This document shows positions 45,030-58,768 of a DNA stretch of 60,200 nucleotides, piece after piece (the first letter of the stretch is position 1; every line of letters begins with the position of its first letter). Source of the stretch: Clostridia bacterium (GTDB taxonomy: Bacteria > Bacillota > Clostridia > Christensenellales > Aristaeellaceae). The translations under genes and the position numbers were made by a program. The stretch is from positions 1-60,200 of the forward strand of contig JAFRNK010000128.1 in the NCBI GenBank assembly GCA_017430225.1. The letters are read 5' to 3'. The notes beneath the pieces were generated by a model, which worked only from the letters and a program-made list of their open reading frames with translations, searched no databases and was not told the DNA's origin.

Positions 45030-47462
45030 TTACATCACGGAAGTGACCCAGTCGTTCAGCATGGGAACCACCAGCACGATCGGCTTGCCTTTGTCTGACA
45101 GGTTCAGAATGGGGAAGGCAGAACTGGGGATAACGGTTTCGCGGTTGCCCTGGCGTACCAGGATATTCCGGCTCTGCTTCAGGTGCAGTGCGCCGATCAG
45201 GCGGGAACCCATCGACCCGTTCTTCAGGAAGTTCCAGCATTTAGCGCCTTTACCGGCGCGGCCCTGAGGATCGAACATCGCGCCGAGAATCGTCTTGCCC
45301 ATGCCGTTGTCGGTGATCAGCAGGATCTCGTCCATGTTTTCCAGCGGTGCGGCCAGGATGACCTGATCCTCAAGCTCCAGGCGGATAGCCTTGACACCGG
45401 CACCTGCGCGGCCGATCTGAGGCACGGAGGAGATGCTGAAACGGATGCTCATACCGAGCGCAGAAATCAGGAGGATATCGCCTTCGTCATCGGTTTCAAA
45501 GACGGTCAGCAGGCTGTCGCCGTCCTTCAGAGTCAAAGCGGAAAACTTGGAGCGCCGTACACGGTATTCTGATTTGGCAGTGCGTTTGATCATTCCCTTC
45601 GCAGTGACCATGACGTAGTCGCGCTCTGGATCACCGTCCGAAGCCTGCAGATTGAGGCCGACGCAATGCTCATTGGCCGAGAGATCCGCAATGATGCCGG
45701 ACAGGGAAATGCCGCGGTCTTTGGGGCGGCACTCGGCGACCTGAGATACGTTCAGCTGATAACAGTTGCCAAGGCTGGTCATCAGCTGCATCGTGGCGCC
45801 GGTATCGGTTTCCAGAATATAACGCGGGCGCTCATTCTGTTCTTCCCAATTGATCTTTTCGTATGTCCTTGGATCATAGCGGCGCAGCAGACCGCTTTCT
45901 GTCAGGACGACGATTGCATGTTCGGCAAGCGGGGCTTCTTGGAGCGCGGCTTTGATTTCCGCGGGGTGTTCTTCGTAAATGATCGCCGTACGGCGGTCGT
46001 CGCCAAACTCGTCTGCGACCTGCTGCAGTTCTTTTTTGATGACCTGGATCAGTTTCTTTTCGCTTTTGAGAATGCCTTCAAGCGTGGCGATCGTTTTCAG
46101 GATATCCGCATACTCTTTTCTGAGGGCGAGGATCTCAAGTCCGGTGAGGCGCTGGAGACGCAGGTCAAGAATCGCCTGCGCCTGGCGGTCGGTGAATCCG
46201 AAGCGCTCCATCAGCCGTTCTTTCGCTTCCTTGCCGGATTTGCTGGATCGGATCATGGCGATGACTTCGTCGAGATTGTCGACCGCGACGATCAGGCCTT
46301 CCAGAATATGCGCCCTAGCCTTTGCCTGCTCCAATTCGTACTGGGTACGGCGGGTCACAACCTGCTTCTGGTGACCGATATAGTAGTTCAGCGCTTCACG
46401 GACGCCCATCAGCCTGGGCTTGCCGTCGGCAATCGCGAACAGATTGACGCCGAAGGTGATCTGCAGATCAGAGTATTTATACAAGTAGGCGAGGATCTGC
46501 TCCGGATCAGAGTCTTTCTTCAGTTCGATGACAGCCCGGAGTCCGGTGCGGTCTGATTCGTCACGGATATCGTAGATCGCTGAAAGCTGGCCTTTCTTTT
46601 CTTCGCGGAGCTTCTGGATCTTTTCGAGCATCTGCGCTTTGTTGATGCCGTAAGGAACTTCGGTGATTGCCAGCAGAGAACGCCCCGCGCTGCCCTTTTC
46701 GATCTCAACGCGCGCACGCAGCGTCAGTTTTCCCTTGCCGGTTTCATAAGCTGCTTTCAGTTCAGGCGTGTCCAGAAGTATGCCGCCTGTCGGGAAATCC
46801 GGAGCTGGCATCACATTCATCAAATCTTCTGTCGTTGCTTCCGGGTTGTCCAGGAGCAGACAGGTCGCGTTAACAGTTTCGCGAAGATTGTGCGGGGGAA
46901 TGTTGGTCGCCAGACCGACCGCGATGCCGGTAGCGCCGTTGACCAGGAGGTTCGGGAATCGGGAAGGCAGCAGTTCGGGCTCTTTTAAGGTATCGTCAAA
47001 ATTGAGGCGGAAGGGTACGGTATCTTTTTCGATATCGCGGAGCATTTCCATGGCCAGCGGGGTCATGCGCGCTTCCGTATAACGCATGGCCGCTGCGCTG
47101 TCGCCGTCGATGGAGCCGAAATTGCCGTGCCCGTCTACCAGCACGCCGCGCATGCTGTACGGCTGTGCCATACGGACCAGCGCCTCATAGACGGAACTGT
47201 CACCGTGGGGATGGTATTTGCCCAGGCAGTCGCCGACGATACGGGCGCATTTGCGGTGAGGTTTATCAGGAGTCAGTCCCAATTCGTGCATGGTATACAG
47301 GATGCGGCGCTGCACGGGCTTCAAACCGTCTTCGACCCTGGGCAGCGCGCGTTCGAGAATAACGTGCTCGGCATAGGGCATCATGCTGCTGGGCATGACT
47401 TCTTCCAGCGGCATTTGAATCAGAATTTCTTCCTGAACCGGTTCCTGGGTTTTCTTGGGCAT
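45030..47462 (-). CDS. parC: Type IIA DNA topoisomerase subunit A (ParC/GyrA family)
   Basis: 810 aa. The DNA-cleaving core has [34 protein letters not shown] (quinolone-determining region with Ser) and [11 protein letters not shown] with the catalytic Tyr. The C-terminal third is a beta-pinwheel. A canonical QRRGG GyrA box is not found at its usual place, which favours ParC, though a QGRAGKG stretch near the end is similar and the gyrase assignment cannot be ruled out. No subunit B gene lies next to it, which is unusual for parC. It is 24 bases after an ABC exporter gene. Confidence 0.88.
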   Translation of the reverse strand: MPKKTQEPVQEEILIQMPLEEVMPSSMMPYAEHVILERALPRVEDGLKPVQRRILYTMHELGLTPDKPHRKCARIVGDCLGKYHPHGDSSVYEALVRMAQPYSMRGVLVDGHGNFGSIDGDSAAAMRYTEARMTPLAMEMLRDIEKDTVPFRLNFDDTLKEPELLPSRFPNLLVNGATGIAVGLATNIPPHNLRETVNATCLLLDNPEATTEDLMNVMPAPDFPTGGILLDTPELKAAYETGKGKLTLRARVEIEKGSAGRSLLAITEVPYGINKAQMLEKIQKLREEKKGQLSAIYDIRDESDRTGLRAVIELKKDSDPEQILAYLYKYSDLQITFGVNLFAIADGKPRLMGVREALNYYIGHQKQVVTRRTQYELEQAKARAHILEGLIVAVDNLDEVIAMIRSSKSGKEAKERLMERFGFTDRQAQAILDLRLQRLTGLEILALRKEYADILKTIATLEGILKSEKKLIQVIKKELQQVADEFGDDRRTAIIYEEHPAEIKAALQEAPLAEHAIVVLTESGLLRRYDPRTYEKINWEEQNERPRYILETDTGATMQLMTSLGNCYQLNVSQVAECRPKDRGISLSGIIADLSANEHCVGLNLQASDGDPERDYVMVTAKGMIKRTAKSEYRVRRSKFSALTLKDGDSLLTVFETDDEGDILLISALGMSIRFSISSVPQIGRAGAGVKAIRLELEDQVILAAPLENMDEILLITDNGMGKTILGAMFDPQGRAGKGAKCWNFLKNGSMGSRLIGALHLKQSRNILVRQGNRETVIPSSAFPILNLSDKGKPIVLVVPMLNDWVTSVM

Positions 47463-47486
47463 GAATATCTACCTCGGAGTTCTTAT

Positions 47487-49250
47487 TCAGCAATAAAGTT
47501 TATACAGGCCGGCATACAAGCCGTTTTTCTGCATCAGGGTTTCGTGGTCACCGGATTCTTCGATACCGTTTTCGGTGAGCACCCAGATCACGTCCGCGTT
47601 CCTGATCGTGGTCAGGCGGTGGGCAATCGTGAAGGTGGTACGGCCTTTCGCGAGTTCGCGCAGAGATTCCTGGATATAGCGTTCGGATTCGTTGTCCAGG
47701 GCGCTCGTCGCTTCGTCCAGCACGAGGATCGGCGGATCCTTTAGAAACACGCGCGCGATGCTCAGGCGCTGTTTCTGGCCGCCTGAAAGCTTCACACCGC
47801 GTTCGCCGATATAAGTATCATAACCATTGGGCAGCTTGTCAATAAACTCGTCCGCGCCGGCCCGTTTCGCGGCTGCCATGGCGTCTTCCCGCGTAGCGCC
47901 TGGCCGTCCGTACAGAATGTTTTCGATGACAGTGCCGGAGAACAAATAAACTTCCTGCTGGACGACGCCGATGGACTGGCGGAGGCTCGATTTCGTGACA
48001 GAACGGACGTCATGGCCGTCGATCGTCACTCTGCCGCCGGTTACATCGTAGAACCTGGGGATCAGGCTGCACAGCGTCGTTTTGCCGGAGCCTGACGGAC
48101 CGACGATTGCAACACTGGTCCCTGACTTGATACTCTCGTTGATATGCGTGAGCACTTCGTGAGACTTGTCGTCGCTGTAATGGAAAGATACGTCTTCGAA
48201 CGCGACGTCGCCGTGAACGTTTTCCAGGGGTACCGCGTCCGGGCTGTCCTGAACGTCGGGTTCGACTTCCATAATCTCCGTAAAACGTTCCAGGCCTGTC
48301 AGGCCGCGCTGGAACTGTTCCATGTAATCGACGATCCGACGGATGGACGTCAGGAGGGTACCGATGAACAGGATGTACGCGACATAATCGCCAGCAATCA
48401 GTTTGTGCTGGGCGAGCAGAATCGCGCCGGCGACCACAACCAGGATATACATGACGCCTTCGAACGTGCGTGTGACTGAGCCGAAACCGGCCATGGCGAT
48501 ATACTGGCGGATTTTGGCGGAAAGGATGTTCTGGTTATTGGCATTGAATTTATCCTGCTCCAGCGGCTCGTTGGCGAAGGACTGAACGACGCGGACACCC
48601 AGCAGGCTGTCTTCGATGCGCGCGTTCATTTCGCCCACCTCATGACGGCATTCCTTAAAAGCGGCGCGCATACGCTGGTTAAAGTGCCGCAGCAGAACGA
48701 TCATCAGCGGTACGAGCGCAAACACCAGCAGCGTCAGGCCGATATTCATGTTCAGCAGGATCACGAACGATACGACGATCTTAACCCCGGCGATAAAGAA
48801 TTCTTCGGGGCAGTGGTGCGCGAATTCCGCGATATCGAACAGGTCGCTGGTCAGGCGAGCCATGAGCTGGCCGATTTTTGTGTTGTTGTAGTAAGCGAAC
48901 GAAAGACGCTCGAGATGGTCAAAGAGATCCCGGCGCATATCGGTTTCGATGCGCGCGCCCATAAAGTGGCCGCGCGACTGCATATAGTAAGCGCCGAGCG
49001 TGTCGATGATCCTGAGGAGCAGATACAGCAGCCCAAGCTTCAGCACCCATGGGATGGTGAGCGTGTCCGGAGAAACCATGGCGCGGTTTGTGATCTCGCG
49101 TACGATCAACGGGAAAACGATTTCACAGACAGTCGTCAGCGCGGCGCAGAACAGGTCAAATATCAGTGCTGTTTTGTAGCGCCCGAAATAGGGGAGAAAA
49201 CGTTTCATCAGCTTGCCGACAGGCATCTGTCTTCCGGTTTGCTCAGACAT
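47487..49250 (-). CDS. ABC exporter, fused membrane and ATPase domains
   Basis: 587 aa half-transporter that would form a homodimer. About six transmembrane helices fill residues 1-310. The ATPase domain has Walker A GPSGSGKTTLC, signature LSGGQKQRLSIARV, Walker B ILVLDEATSALD and a switch His in TIAHRL. Lipid, peptide or drug export is possible; no substrate can be named. It overlaps no neighbour and lies in a run with tgt and rluA. Confidence 0.93.
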   Translation of the reverse strand: MSEQTGRQMPVGKLMKRFLPYFGRYKTALIFDLFCAALTTVCEIVFPLIVREITNRAMVSPDTLTIPWVLKLGLLYLLLRIIDTLGAYYMQSRGHFMGARIETDMRRDLFDHLERLSFAYYNNTKIGQLMARLTSDLFDIAEFAHHCPEEFFIAGVKIVVSFVILLNMNIGLTLLVFALVPLMIVLLRHFNQRMRAAFKECRHEVGEMNARIEDSLLGVRVVQSFANEPLEQDKFNANNQNILSAKIRQYIAMAGFGSVTRTFEGVMYILVVVAGAILLAQHKLIAGDYVAYILFIGTLLTSIRRIVDYMEQFQRGLTGLERFTEIMEVEPDVQDSPDAVPLENVHGDVAFEDVSFHYSDDKSHEVLTHINESIKSGTSVAIVGPSGSGKTTLCSLIPRFYDVTGGRVTIDGHDVRSVTKSSLRQSIGVVQQEVYLFSGTVIENILYGRPGATREDAMAAAKRAGADEFIDKLPNGYDTYIGERGVKLSGGQKQRLSIARVFLKDPPILVLDEATSALDNESERYIQESLRELAKGRTTFTIAHRLTTIRNADVIWVLTENGIEESGDHETLMQKNGLYAGLYKLYC

Positions 49251-49258
49251 ATCTCACC

Positions 49259-51104
<1,846 letters not shown>

Positions 51105-51110
51105 GACGGT

Positions 51111-51989
51111 TTACTCCCGAATTGTTGATTGGCTGAATGTGAATCTTCCAGACGCGCCGCAGGGAAGAATGCCGCCTGCGGTCACAGGCAGGCAGACTTC
51201 TTCCGCGTCGATGCGACCGTGGAAGCGTTTTCCGATGGTCCTTTCAAGGACGTTAGTCAATACAGCCGGCTGGAAGCCGGTGGTGTAGCTGTTGATGAGG
51301 AAAAAGAGGGGCTGATCGCTCAAAAGTGCCGCGCAGGATTCCACAAGCGGGAAGAGTTCATCCTCAAGTTTCCAGACTTCGCCGCTTGGGCCGCGGCCGT
51401 AGCTCGGCGGATCCATCAGGATCGCGTCATACGACCGTCCGCGGCGGATCTCCCGCTGCACAAAAGCGTTGGCGTCCTCTACGATGAAGCGGAAACGGTC
51501 CTGGGGGAGAGCGTTCAGTTCAACATTGCGTTTGGCCCAGGTCACCATTCCCTTAGCGGCATCGACGTGCGTGACGTGTGCGCCGGCATGGGCGCAGGCG
51601 ACTGTCGCGCCGCCCGTGTAGCCGAAAAGGTTCAGTACACGCGGGGAGTTTCCTCTCGCTGCAATCAGTTCGCTCATCCAGTCCCAGTTGACAGCCTGCT
51701 CAGGGAATAGGCCGGTATGCTTGAAGCCTGTTGGTCGTACGTAAAAACGCAAACGGCCGTAACCGATCGTCCATTCCTCGGGCAGCGTTTTCCGGTATTC
51801 CCAGTGTCCGCCGCCGCCGGTGCGCAGATAATGCGCGTCAGCGTCAGCCCAGCGTCTGGCAGGCAGAGCTGGCGGCCAGATGGTCTGGGGATCCGGGCGC
51901 GCCAGGAGATATTTGCCCCAGCGCTCGAGCTTTTCACCGGATCCGGTATCCAGCACCTCAAAATCGGTCCATTGTTGAGCGAGAAACAT
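51111..51989 (-). CDS. Class I SAM-dependent methyltransferase (RlmI/RlmK-like catalytic domain)
   Basis: 292 aa. SAM loop VLNLFGYTGGATVACAHAGA and AILMDPPSYGRG are typical of the rRNA methyltransferase group, but the PUA domain seen in the gene at 26229 is missing. The N-terminus (VLDTGSGEKLERWGKYLLARPDPQTIWP) is a recognisable family start. RNA is the likely substrate. It lies between ileS and the rluA gene, six bases each way, so likely one transcript. Confidence 0.88.
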   Translation of the reverse strand: MFLAQQWTDFEVLDTGSGEKLERWGKYLLARPDPQTIWPPALPARRWADADAHYLRTGGGGHWEYRKTLPEEWTIGYGRLRFYVRPTGFKHTGLFPEQAVNWDWMSELIAARGNSPRVLNLFGYTGGATVACAHAGAHVTHVDAAKGMVTWAKRNVELNALPQDRFRFIVEDANAFVQREIRRGRSYDAILMDPPSYGRGPSGEVWKLEDELFPLVESCAALLSDQPLFFLINSYTTGFQPAVLTNVLERTIGKRFHGRIDAEEVCLPVTAGGILPCGASGRFTFSQSTIRE

Positions 51990-51995
51990 TCGTGA

Positions 51996-54900
51996 TTATA
52001 CCTTCCTCAGATAAGCGGTGGCTTGCTTGCCGTTCAGGTCGACGGACTTGGATTCGGCGCCATCAACTGCTCCGGCTGTGATCTCGTCCGCCAGGACGGT
52101 GGAGCGGATCATATCCGCAAAGGAATTCAGGGCGTTCATGACGGCGGGCTCGACTTCAATGCCCAGGGTGATGCGGTCGGTCAGTTCCAGCCCCAGATCC
52201 TTGCGCCATTGCTGTACTTTGCTGACCAGCTCGCGAGCATAGCCTTCCGCGACCAGTTCGTCGGTCAGGTTGGTGTCGAGCACGACGGTGATGCCGGCTT
52301 CGGACTGAGCCATCAGGCCGGGCTTTTGTTCCGTCTCGGTCAGTACGTCGCTCTGCGCGAGTTCAATGTCTGTGCCGTCGATATTGAACTTCAGCGTTTC
52401 GCCATTCTCAAAGGCCGCTACCGCTGCAGCGCCGTCGGCTTCGCGCAGCCATGCGCCGATCTTGCCGAGCAGGCGTCCGTAGCGCGGACCGAGGGTACGC
52501 ATCTGCGGCTTGAGTTTGTAGGAAACGAAGTCGTTGGCCTTATCGGACATGATGACTGTCTTGACGTTGAGTTCGTCTTTCAGGACGGCCTGGTAGGTCT
52601 CGTCAAGCTGCGTGCCCACGACATAGAGGGTGGAAAGCGGCTGACGCACTTTCAGGGAGCTCAGGTTGCGGCAGGAGGCGCCCAGCTGCTTGACTTTCAA
52701 CAGAGCTTCCATCTGCTCTTCCATTTCGAGGTGGATATAGCTTTCGTCGGCAGTCGGGAAATCGCAGAAGTGCACGCTTTCCGGAGCGGTATCGTCCACG
52801 GAGCGGGCCAGGTTCTGGTACATGCTTTCCGCCATGAAGGGCGTGAACGGCGCGAGCAGCTTGGAGAGGGTCAGCAGGACATGGTACAGGGTCGCGAACG
52901 CGGCATCCTTGTCTTCCTCGTGTCCCTTGCCCCAGAAGCGCTCACGGCTGCGCCGGACGTACCAGTTGGAGAGCTCGTCGACGAAGTCGGTCAGTTCGCG
53001 CGCCGCTTCGGGTACCAGATACTGGTCCAGATCTGTATCGACGTTCTTGATCAGGGTATTGAGCTTGCTCAGAATCCAGCGGTCCATGAGCGTCAGGTTC
53101 GCCTGACTGAGCGGATGTTTGGCGGGCTCGAAGCCGTCCAGCTGCGCGTACATGATGAAGAAGGCATAGGTGTTCCACAGCGTGCCCATGAACTTGCGCT
53201 GCACGTCACTGACGATCTCGCCGGAGAAGCGGGAGGGCAGCCAAGGGGCACCCTGGTAGAAGTACCAGCGCACGGCGTCAGCGCCCTGGGCATCGAGTAC
53301 GGTCCACGGATCGACGACGTTGCCGAGGTGTTTGGACATCTTGCGGCCTTCGGCGTCCTGCACGTGGCCCATGACCAGACAGTTCTTGAAGCAGGACTGA
53401 TTGAACAACAGCGTGCTGATGGCCAGCAGCGTGTAGAACCAGCCGCGGGTCTGGTCGATGGCTTCAGAGATGAAGTCGGCCGGGAAGCGGGACTCGAAGT
53501 CTTCTTTGTGCTCAAATGGATAGTGCCACTGCGCGAACGGCATGGAGCCGGAATCGTACCAGCAGTCGATGACGTCCTTAACGCGGTGCATCGGTTTGCC
53601 GCAGTGCGGGCACTTGATGACCACCTGGTCGATATAGGGACGGTGGAGTTCGGGCAGGTTGACTTCGCCGATGGCCATGTCCAGCAGTTCCTGCTTGCTG
53701 CCGATCACGTGCGTGTGGCCGTCTTCGCACTGCCATACGGGCAGCGGGGTGCCCCAGTAGCGCTCACGGGAAAGGCCCCAGTCAACGACGTTCTCGACGA
53801 AGTTGCCCATGCGGCCTTCCTTAATGTTGTCGGGCATCCAGTTGATCGAACGGTTGTTGCGCACAAGGGCGTCGCGGACTGCGGTCATGCGGATATACCA
53901 AGTCGGGCGTCCGTAGTAGAGCAGCGGCGTATCGCAGCGCCAGCAGTGCGGATAATCATGTTCAAACTTGGGCGCGGAGAAGAGCAGGCCGCGGGCGCTC
54001 AGGTCCTTGAGGATCTCAGGGTCAGCGCTGACGGCGCCGTTTTCGATCTCTTTCTCCGTGGGTTTGCAGCGCATGCCGGCAAACGGCGTTTCGGGCTTCA
54101 TGCGGCCCTCGTTATCCACCATCTGCACGAAAGGCATGTCGTACTTGGCGCCGACGCGGGCGTCGTCTTCGCCGAACGCGGGCGCCTGATGGACGATGCC
54201 GGTACCGTCTGACATAGTGACGTAACTGTCGCAGCAGACGAAGAAGGCTTTCTTGCCCTGGGCTTCGACTTCCTTCGCGGCGCACTCGTACAGCGGTTCG
54301 TATTCACGATATTCCAGCGCCTTACCCTGCATGGTCTCGAGCACTTCATAAGCTTTGCCGTCCGCAGTCGCCTCATGGCGTTCCTTGAGGGGATCGAGTA
54401 CCATATCCAGAAGCGCGGTCGCCATATAGTATACGTTTCCGTCGATGGCGCGGACCTTCGCGTACTCTTCGTCAGCGTTCACGCAGAGGCCGATGTTGGA
54501 AGGTAGGGTCCAGGGCGTGGTGGTCCAGGCCAGGAAATAAGCGTCTTCGCCTTTGACCTTGAAACGGACCACGGCAGAACGTTCTTTGAGCGTCTTGTAG
54601 CCCTGAGCGACTTCGTGGCTGCTCAGGCCGGTGCCGCAGCGCGGGCAGTAAGGAACGACTTTATGACCCAGGTAGAGCAGGCCCTTTTCCCAGATCTTTT
54701 TGAGGCTCCACCACTCGGACTCGATATAGCTGTCGTGGTAAGTCACATACGGATGTTCCATATCCACCCAGAAGCCGACGCGCTTGGACATGTCTTCCCA
54801 CTCGTGCAGGTACTTCCAGACGGATTCCTTGCACTTCTGGATGAAAGGCTCGATACCGTATTCTTCGATCTGCTTCTTGCCGTTGATGCCGAGAAGCTTT

Positions 54901-55190
54901 TCAACTTCGAGCTCGACCGGCAGGCCGTGGGTATCCCAGCCGGCCTTGCGCAGTACGGAACACCCCTTCATTGTCTGGTAGCGGGGGATGAGGTCCTTGA
55001 TCGCGCGGGTCTCCACATGTCCGATATGAGGACGGCCGTTCGAGGTGGGCGGTCCGTCATAGAAGGTGAATTTGTCTCCGCCGTCGCGGAGCGTATAGGA
55101 ACGTTCAACGATATGATTCTTTTCCCAGAAGTCCAGGACTTCCCGCTCCCGGGCGGCGAAATTCATATCCGTTGCGACTTTTTTGAACAT
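51996..55190 (-). CDS. ileS: Isoleucyl-tRNA synthetase
   Basis: 1064 aa. The class Ia HIGH motif is in SNGRPHIGHVET, KMSKS in GRKMSKHLGN. An editing domain lies between. The length and the sequence FYDGPPTSNGRPHIGH fit the longer, eukaryote-like IleRS type 2 that is often less sensitive to mupirocin; this is a family observation. ATG follows AGGAGG. Unlike many Firmicutes no T-box leader is seen: the gap upstream is only about 65 bases. Confidence 0.97.
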   Translation of the reverse strand: MFKKVATDMNFAAREREVLDFWEKNHIVERSYTLRDGGDKFTFYDGPPTSNGRPHIGHVETRAIKDLIPRYQTMKGCSVLRKAGWDTHGLPVELEVEKLLGINGKKQIEEYGIEPFIQKCKESVWKYLHEWEDMSKRVGFWVDMEHPYVTYHDSYIESEWWSLKKIWEKGLLYLGHKVVPYCPRCGTGLSSHEVAQGYKTLKERSAVVRFKVKGEDAYFLAWTTTPWTLPSNIGLCVNADEEYAKVRAIDGNVYYMATALLDMVLDPLKERHEATADGKAYEVLETMQGKALEYREYEPLYECAAKEVEAQGKKAFFVCCDSYVTMSDGTGIVHQAPAFGEDDARVGAKYDMPFVQMVDNEGRMKPETPFAGMRCKPTEKEIENGAVSADPEILKDLSARGLLFSAPKFEHDYPHCWRCDTPLLYYGRPTWYIRMTAVRDALVRNNRSINWMPDNIKEGRMGNFVENVVDWGLSRERYWGTPLPVWQCEDGHTHVIGSKQELLDMAIGEVNLPELHRPYIDQVVIKCPHCGKPMHRVKDVIDCWYDSGSMPFAQWHYPFEHKEDFESRFPADFISEAIDQTRGWFYTLLAISTLLFNQSCFKNCLVMGHVQDAEGRKMSKHLGNVVDPWTVLDAQGADAVRWYFYQGAPWLPSRFSGEIVSDVQRKFMGTLWNTYAFFIMYAQLDGFEPAKHPLSQANLTLMDRWILSKLNTLIKNVDTDLDQYLVPEAARELTDFVDELSNWYVRRSRERFWGKGHEEDKDAAFATLYHVLLTLSKLLAPFTPFMAESMYQNLARSVDDTAPESVHFCDFPTADESYIHLEMEEQMEALLKVKQLGASCRNLSSLKVRQPLSTLYVVGTQLDETYQAVLKDELNVKTVIMSDKANDFVSYKLKPQMRTLGPRYGRLLGKIGAWLREADGAAAVAAFENGETLKFNIDGTDIELAQSDVLTETEQKPGLMAQSEAGITVVLDTNLTDELVAEGYARELVSKVQQWRKDLGLELTDRITLGIEVEPAVMNALNSFADMIRSTVLADEITAGAVDGAESKSVDLNGKQATAYLRKV

Positions 55191-55233
55191 ACAGCTTGTC
55201 CTCCTTTATGTGGTACCAAACCGGAACCGGTTT

Positions 55234-55262
55234 AGTATAAACCTCATTCTGAAATTATTCAA
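55234..55262 (-). promoter_or_regulatory. Promoter for ileS
   Basis: Minus-strand TTGAAT (55257-55262), 17-nt spacer, TATACT (55234-55239). The -35 overlaps the end of the upstream gene. An AAACCGG/CCGGTTT palindrome at 55218-55233 lies just after the -10. Confidence 0.6.
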
Positions 55263-55962
55263 ACGTTTCCTGAAAAAAACCTGACATACTCATGGGTTCG
55301 CCTGCGGCGTCCAGGTGGGAGATGTCCCCGATGACCGTGGTACGCCACTGGGCGGTACCCCGCTCACGCTCTTCCGTCAGAACGGCAGTGATCGCGGTCG
55401 GAGCCATGAAAGTGGTGTGCAGCAGCTGCATGGCGCTTGCGTTGAGCAGATGGCTCAGCAGGATCGTGGCAGCGCCGAAATGGCAGACCAGGCCGATCGT
55501 ATCCCTGTTGGGGTGCTCCACCCGGTAAAAAAGGCCGTCGCGGGCATAGCCGTATCCGGCCAGAATGCTGTCCAGCCCATCCCACATCTCTTTCACGAGC
55601 GGCCGGGCACCCAATTCTTTAAAGGGACTGGCATCCATCCAGTTCCCGGCACTGTCCCATTCGGGATGGCGTTCACGGTACTTAGGATAATAATCCCATA
55701 CGACATGGTCTGTCTTCGTATACACGTCGTATCCGTGAAGGGGGAATTCCCGCATCCAGGGAATGGTGACAGCGCTTCGACCGGTTTTTTCAAGCAATGG
55801 CCGGATGGTGGCCTGGGCGCGGCCCAGCGGAGAGACGAACCATTCTTTCACGTCAAGCTTTTCGAGCCGTCGGCAGAGGAGTTCGGCTTCCCGCTGTCCT
55901 TTTTCTGTCAGCGAATCGTGGGTATAATCCGGGTCGCCATGGCGGATCAGAAGCAGTTTCAT
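55255..55962 (-). CDS. Histidine phosphatase superfamily protein (phosphoglycerate mutase-like)
   Basis: 235 aa. The catalytic RHG motif is at residues 7-9 (LIRHGDPDY), with EKGQREAELLCRRL and VSPLGRAQAT following. A second catalytic His lies in LVCHFGAA. The family spans phosphoglycerate mutases to broad phosphatases; a phosphatase is more likely. It is separated from ileS by a promoter. Confidence 0.88.
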   Translation of the reverse strand: MKLLLIRHGDPDYTHDSLTEKGQREAELLCRRLEKLDVKEWFVSPLGRAQATIRPLLEKTGRSAVTIPWMREFPLHGYDVYTKTDHVVWDYYPKYRERHPEWDSAGNWMDASPFKELGARPLVKEMWDGLDSILAGYGYARDGLFYRVEHPNRDTIGLVCHFGAATILLSHLLNASAMQLLHTTFMAPTAITAVLTEERERGTAQWRTTVIGDISHLDAAGEPMSMSGFFQETFE

Positions 55963-56057
55963 AAGTTGTTGGCTCCCAATATGGTCAGTTGTCTGTGCAT
56001 TTCATCCGCTTCAGGCATGACCGGTTCCCGTATCGGTTTTATCCGACCGGCCGGTCC

Positions 56058-57002
56058 TCACTTGGCGGTGTGCTGCTGGAGCAGCTCGCCGGCCAGGTTG
56101 ATCTGGTCAGAGATCAGCTGCAGCATTTTATAACAGCTGACACCATCGCCCATGCTGGTCATGTCCTGGGTGCGCCAGCCGGCGTCCAGCACGTTCCTGA
56201 TGGCGGAAGATACGCAGTCCGCTTCCTGGCTCAGGTGCAGGGAATACCTGAGAAGGGAGGCCACTGCTGCGATCGCGCCGAGTGGATTAAGATCGTCGGA
56301 TGCCTTCGTATGGTCCGGTACGAAGGGCTCAACTACGGAAACCTTCTTGCCGACGCAGGCGTCGTGGAGCAGCATCGGTGCTCCGTGCAGGCAGGTAGCC
56401 AGCGCGAGGCACATTTCTCCGGCGTAAGCAGGGGTGACAAGATTCCCGATCTCGGAAGGCGAGAGCAGCAAGCGCTGGATCGCTTCGGCAGGGGAGAGCT
56501 CTTCGGCTTTGACTGTCTCCGCATCTTCTTCCTCAGCGTTGAGAGCTTCGACGAAGATGCGTGATTCAGTTTCGGACTCGGGCAGGATATAGAAAACCGT
56601 GCTTCCTTCATCCTTTGCCTGCTGCAGCGCAGCATGGAAGATTTCTCTGAGCGCGGTCTTTTCCTGATAGACCGCACGGGTAATCATGAATTTCGCGTTT
56701 TCCTGACCGCCGACCGAAAACTCTCGCGTTTTCGCGGGAATCCCAAGCGCGTGAAGCAGGAAGGGTTCCGCATCGTTGTTCGGATCGCCGAGGAATACCG
56801 CGTTTGACTGAGCACAGAGGCGCAGCGTGTTTTCGGAGAGCGGGACACCGTAAGCGCGTTCCGCAGCTTCCCCGATCTTATCCCGGACGATTGAGAATGT
56901 GTGCCCGAAAGCGACCGAAACGTCTGTCAGGACTTCCTCCGCGATCCCGCAGAGGCGTTCGCCGACGGGACTGCCGGGAAGGAGTACGATTTTTGCGTGC
57001 AT
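56058..57002 (-). CDS. Degenerate isopropylmalate/isocitrate dehydrogenase-like protein
   Basis: 314 aa. The opening (KIVLLPGSPVGERLCGIAEEVL) mirrors the LLPGDGIGPEI start of the IMDH/ICDH fold, and the tail HTKASDDLNPLGAIAAVASLLRYSL mirrors the NPxAAILSAAMLL motif. The substrate-binding RELTGGIYFG segment and the catalytic Tyr/Lys and metal-binding Asp pattern are not recognisable, and it is about 40 residues short. It may be a non-catalytic homologue or act on another substrate. AGGAGG precedes the ATG. Between pyrR and the phosphatase gene. Confidence 0.65.
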   Translation of the reverse strand: MHAKIVLLPGSPVGERLCGIAEEVLTDVSVAFGHTFSIVRDKIGEAAERAYGVPLSENTLRLCAQSNAVFLGDPNNDAEPFLLHALGIPAKTREFSVGGQENAKFMITRAVYQEKTALREIFHAALQQAKDEGSTVFYILPESETESRIFVEALNAEEEDAETVKAEELSPAEAIQRLLLSPSEIGNLVTPAYAGEMCLALATCLHGAPMLLHDACVGKKVSVVEPFVPDHTKASDDLNPLGAIAAVASLLRYSLHLSQEADCVSSAIRNVLDAGWRTQDMTSMGDGVSCYKMLQLISDQINLAGELLQQHTAK

Positions 57003-57028
57003 GGATGAAACCTCCTGCTAATTGTGAA

Positions 57029-58764
<1,736 letters not shown>

Positions 58765-58768
58765 ATGG

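Noticed and set aside
55191-55260. T-box leader for ileS, suggested by a GGTACC string
   Set aside because: The string is GGTTTGGTACCACAT on the minus strand, lacking TGGTACCGCGG and any stem I; the gap is far too short.
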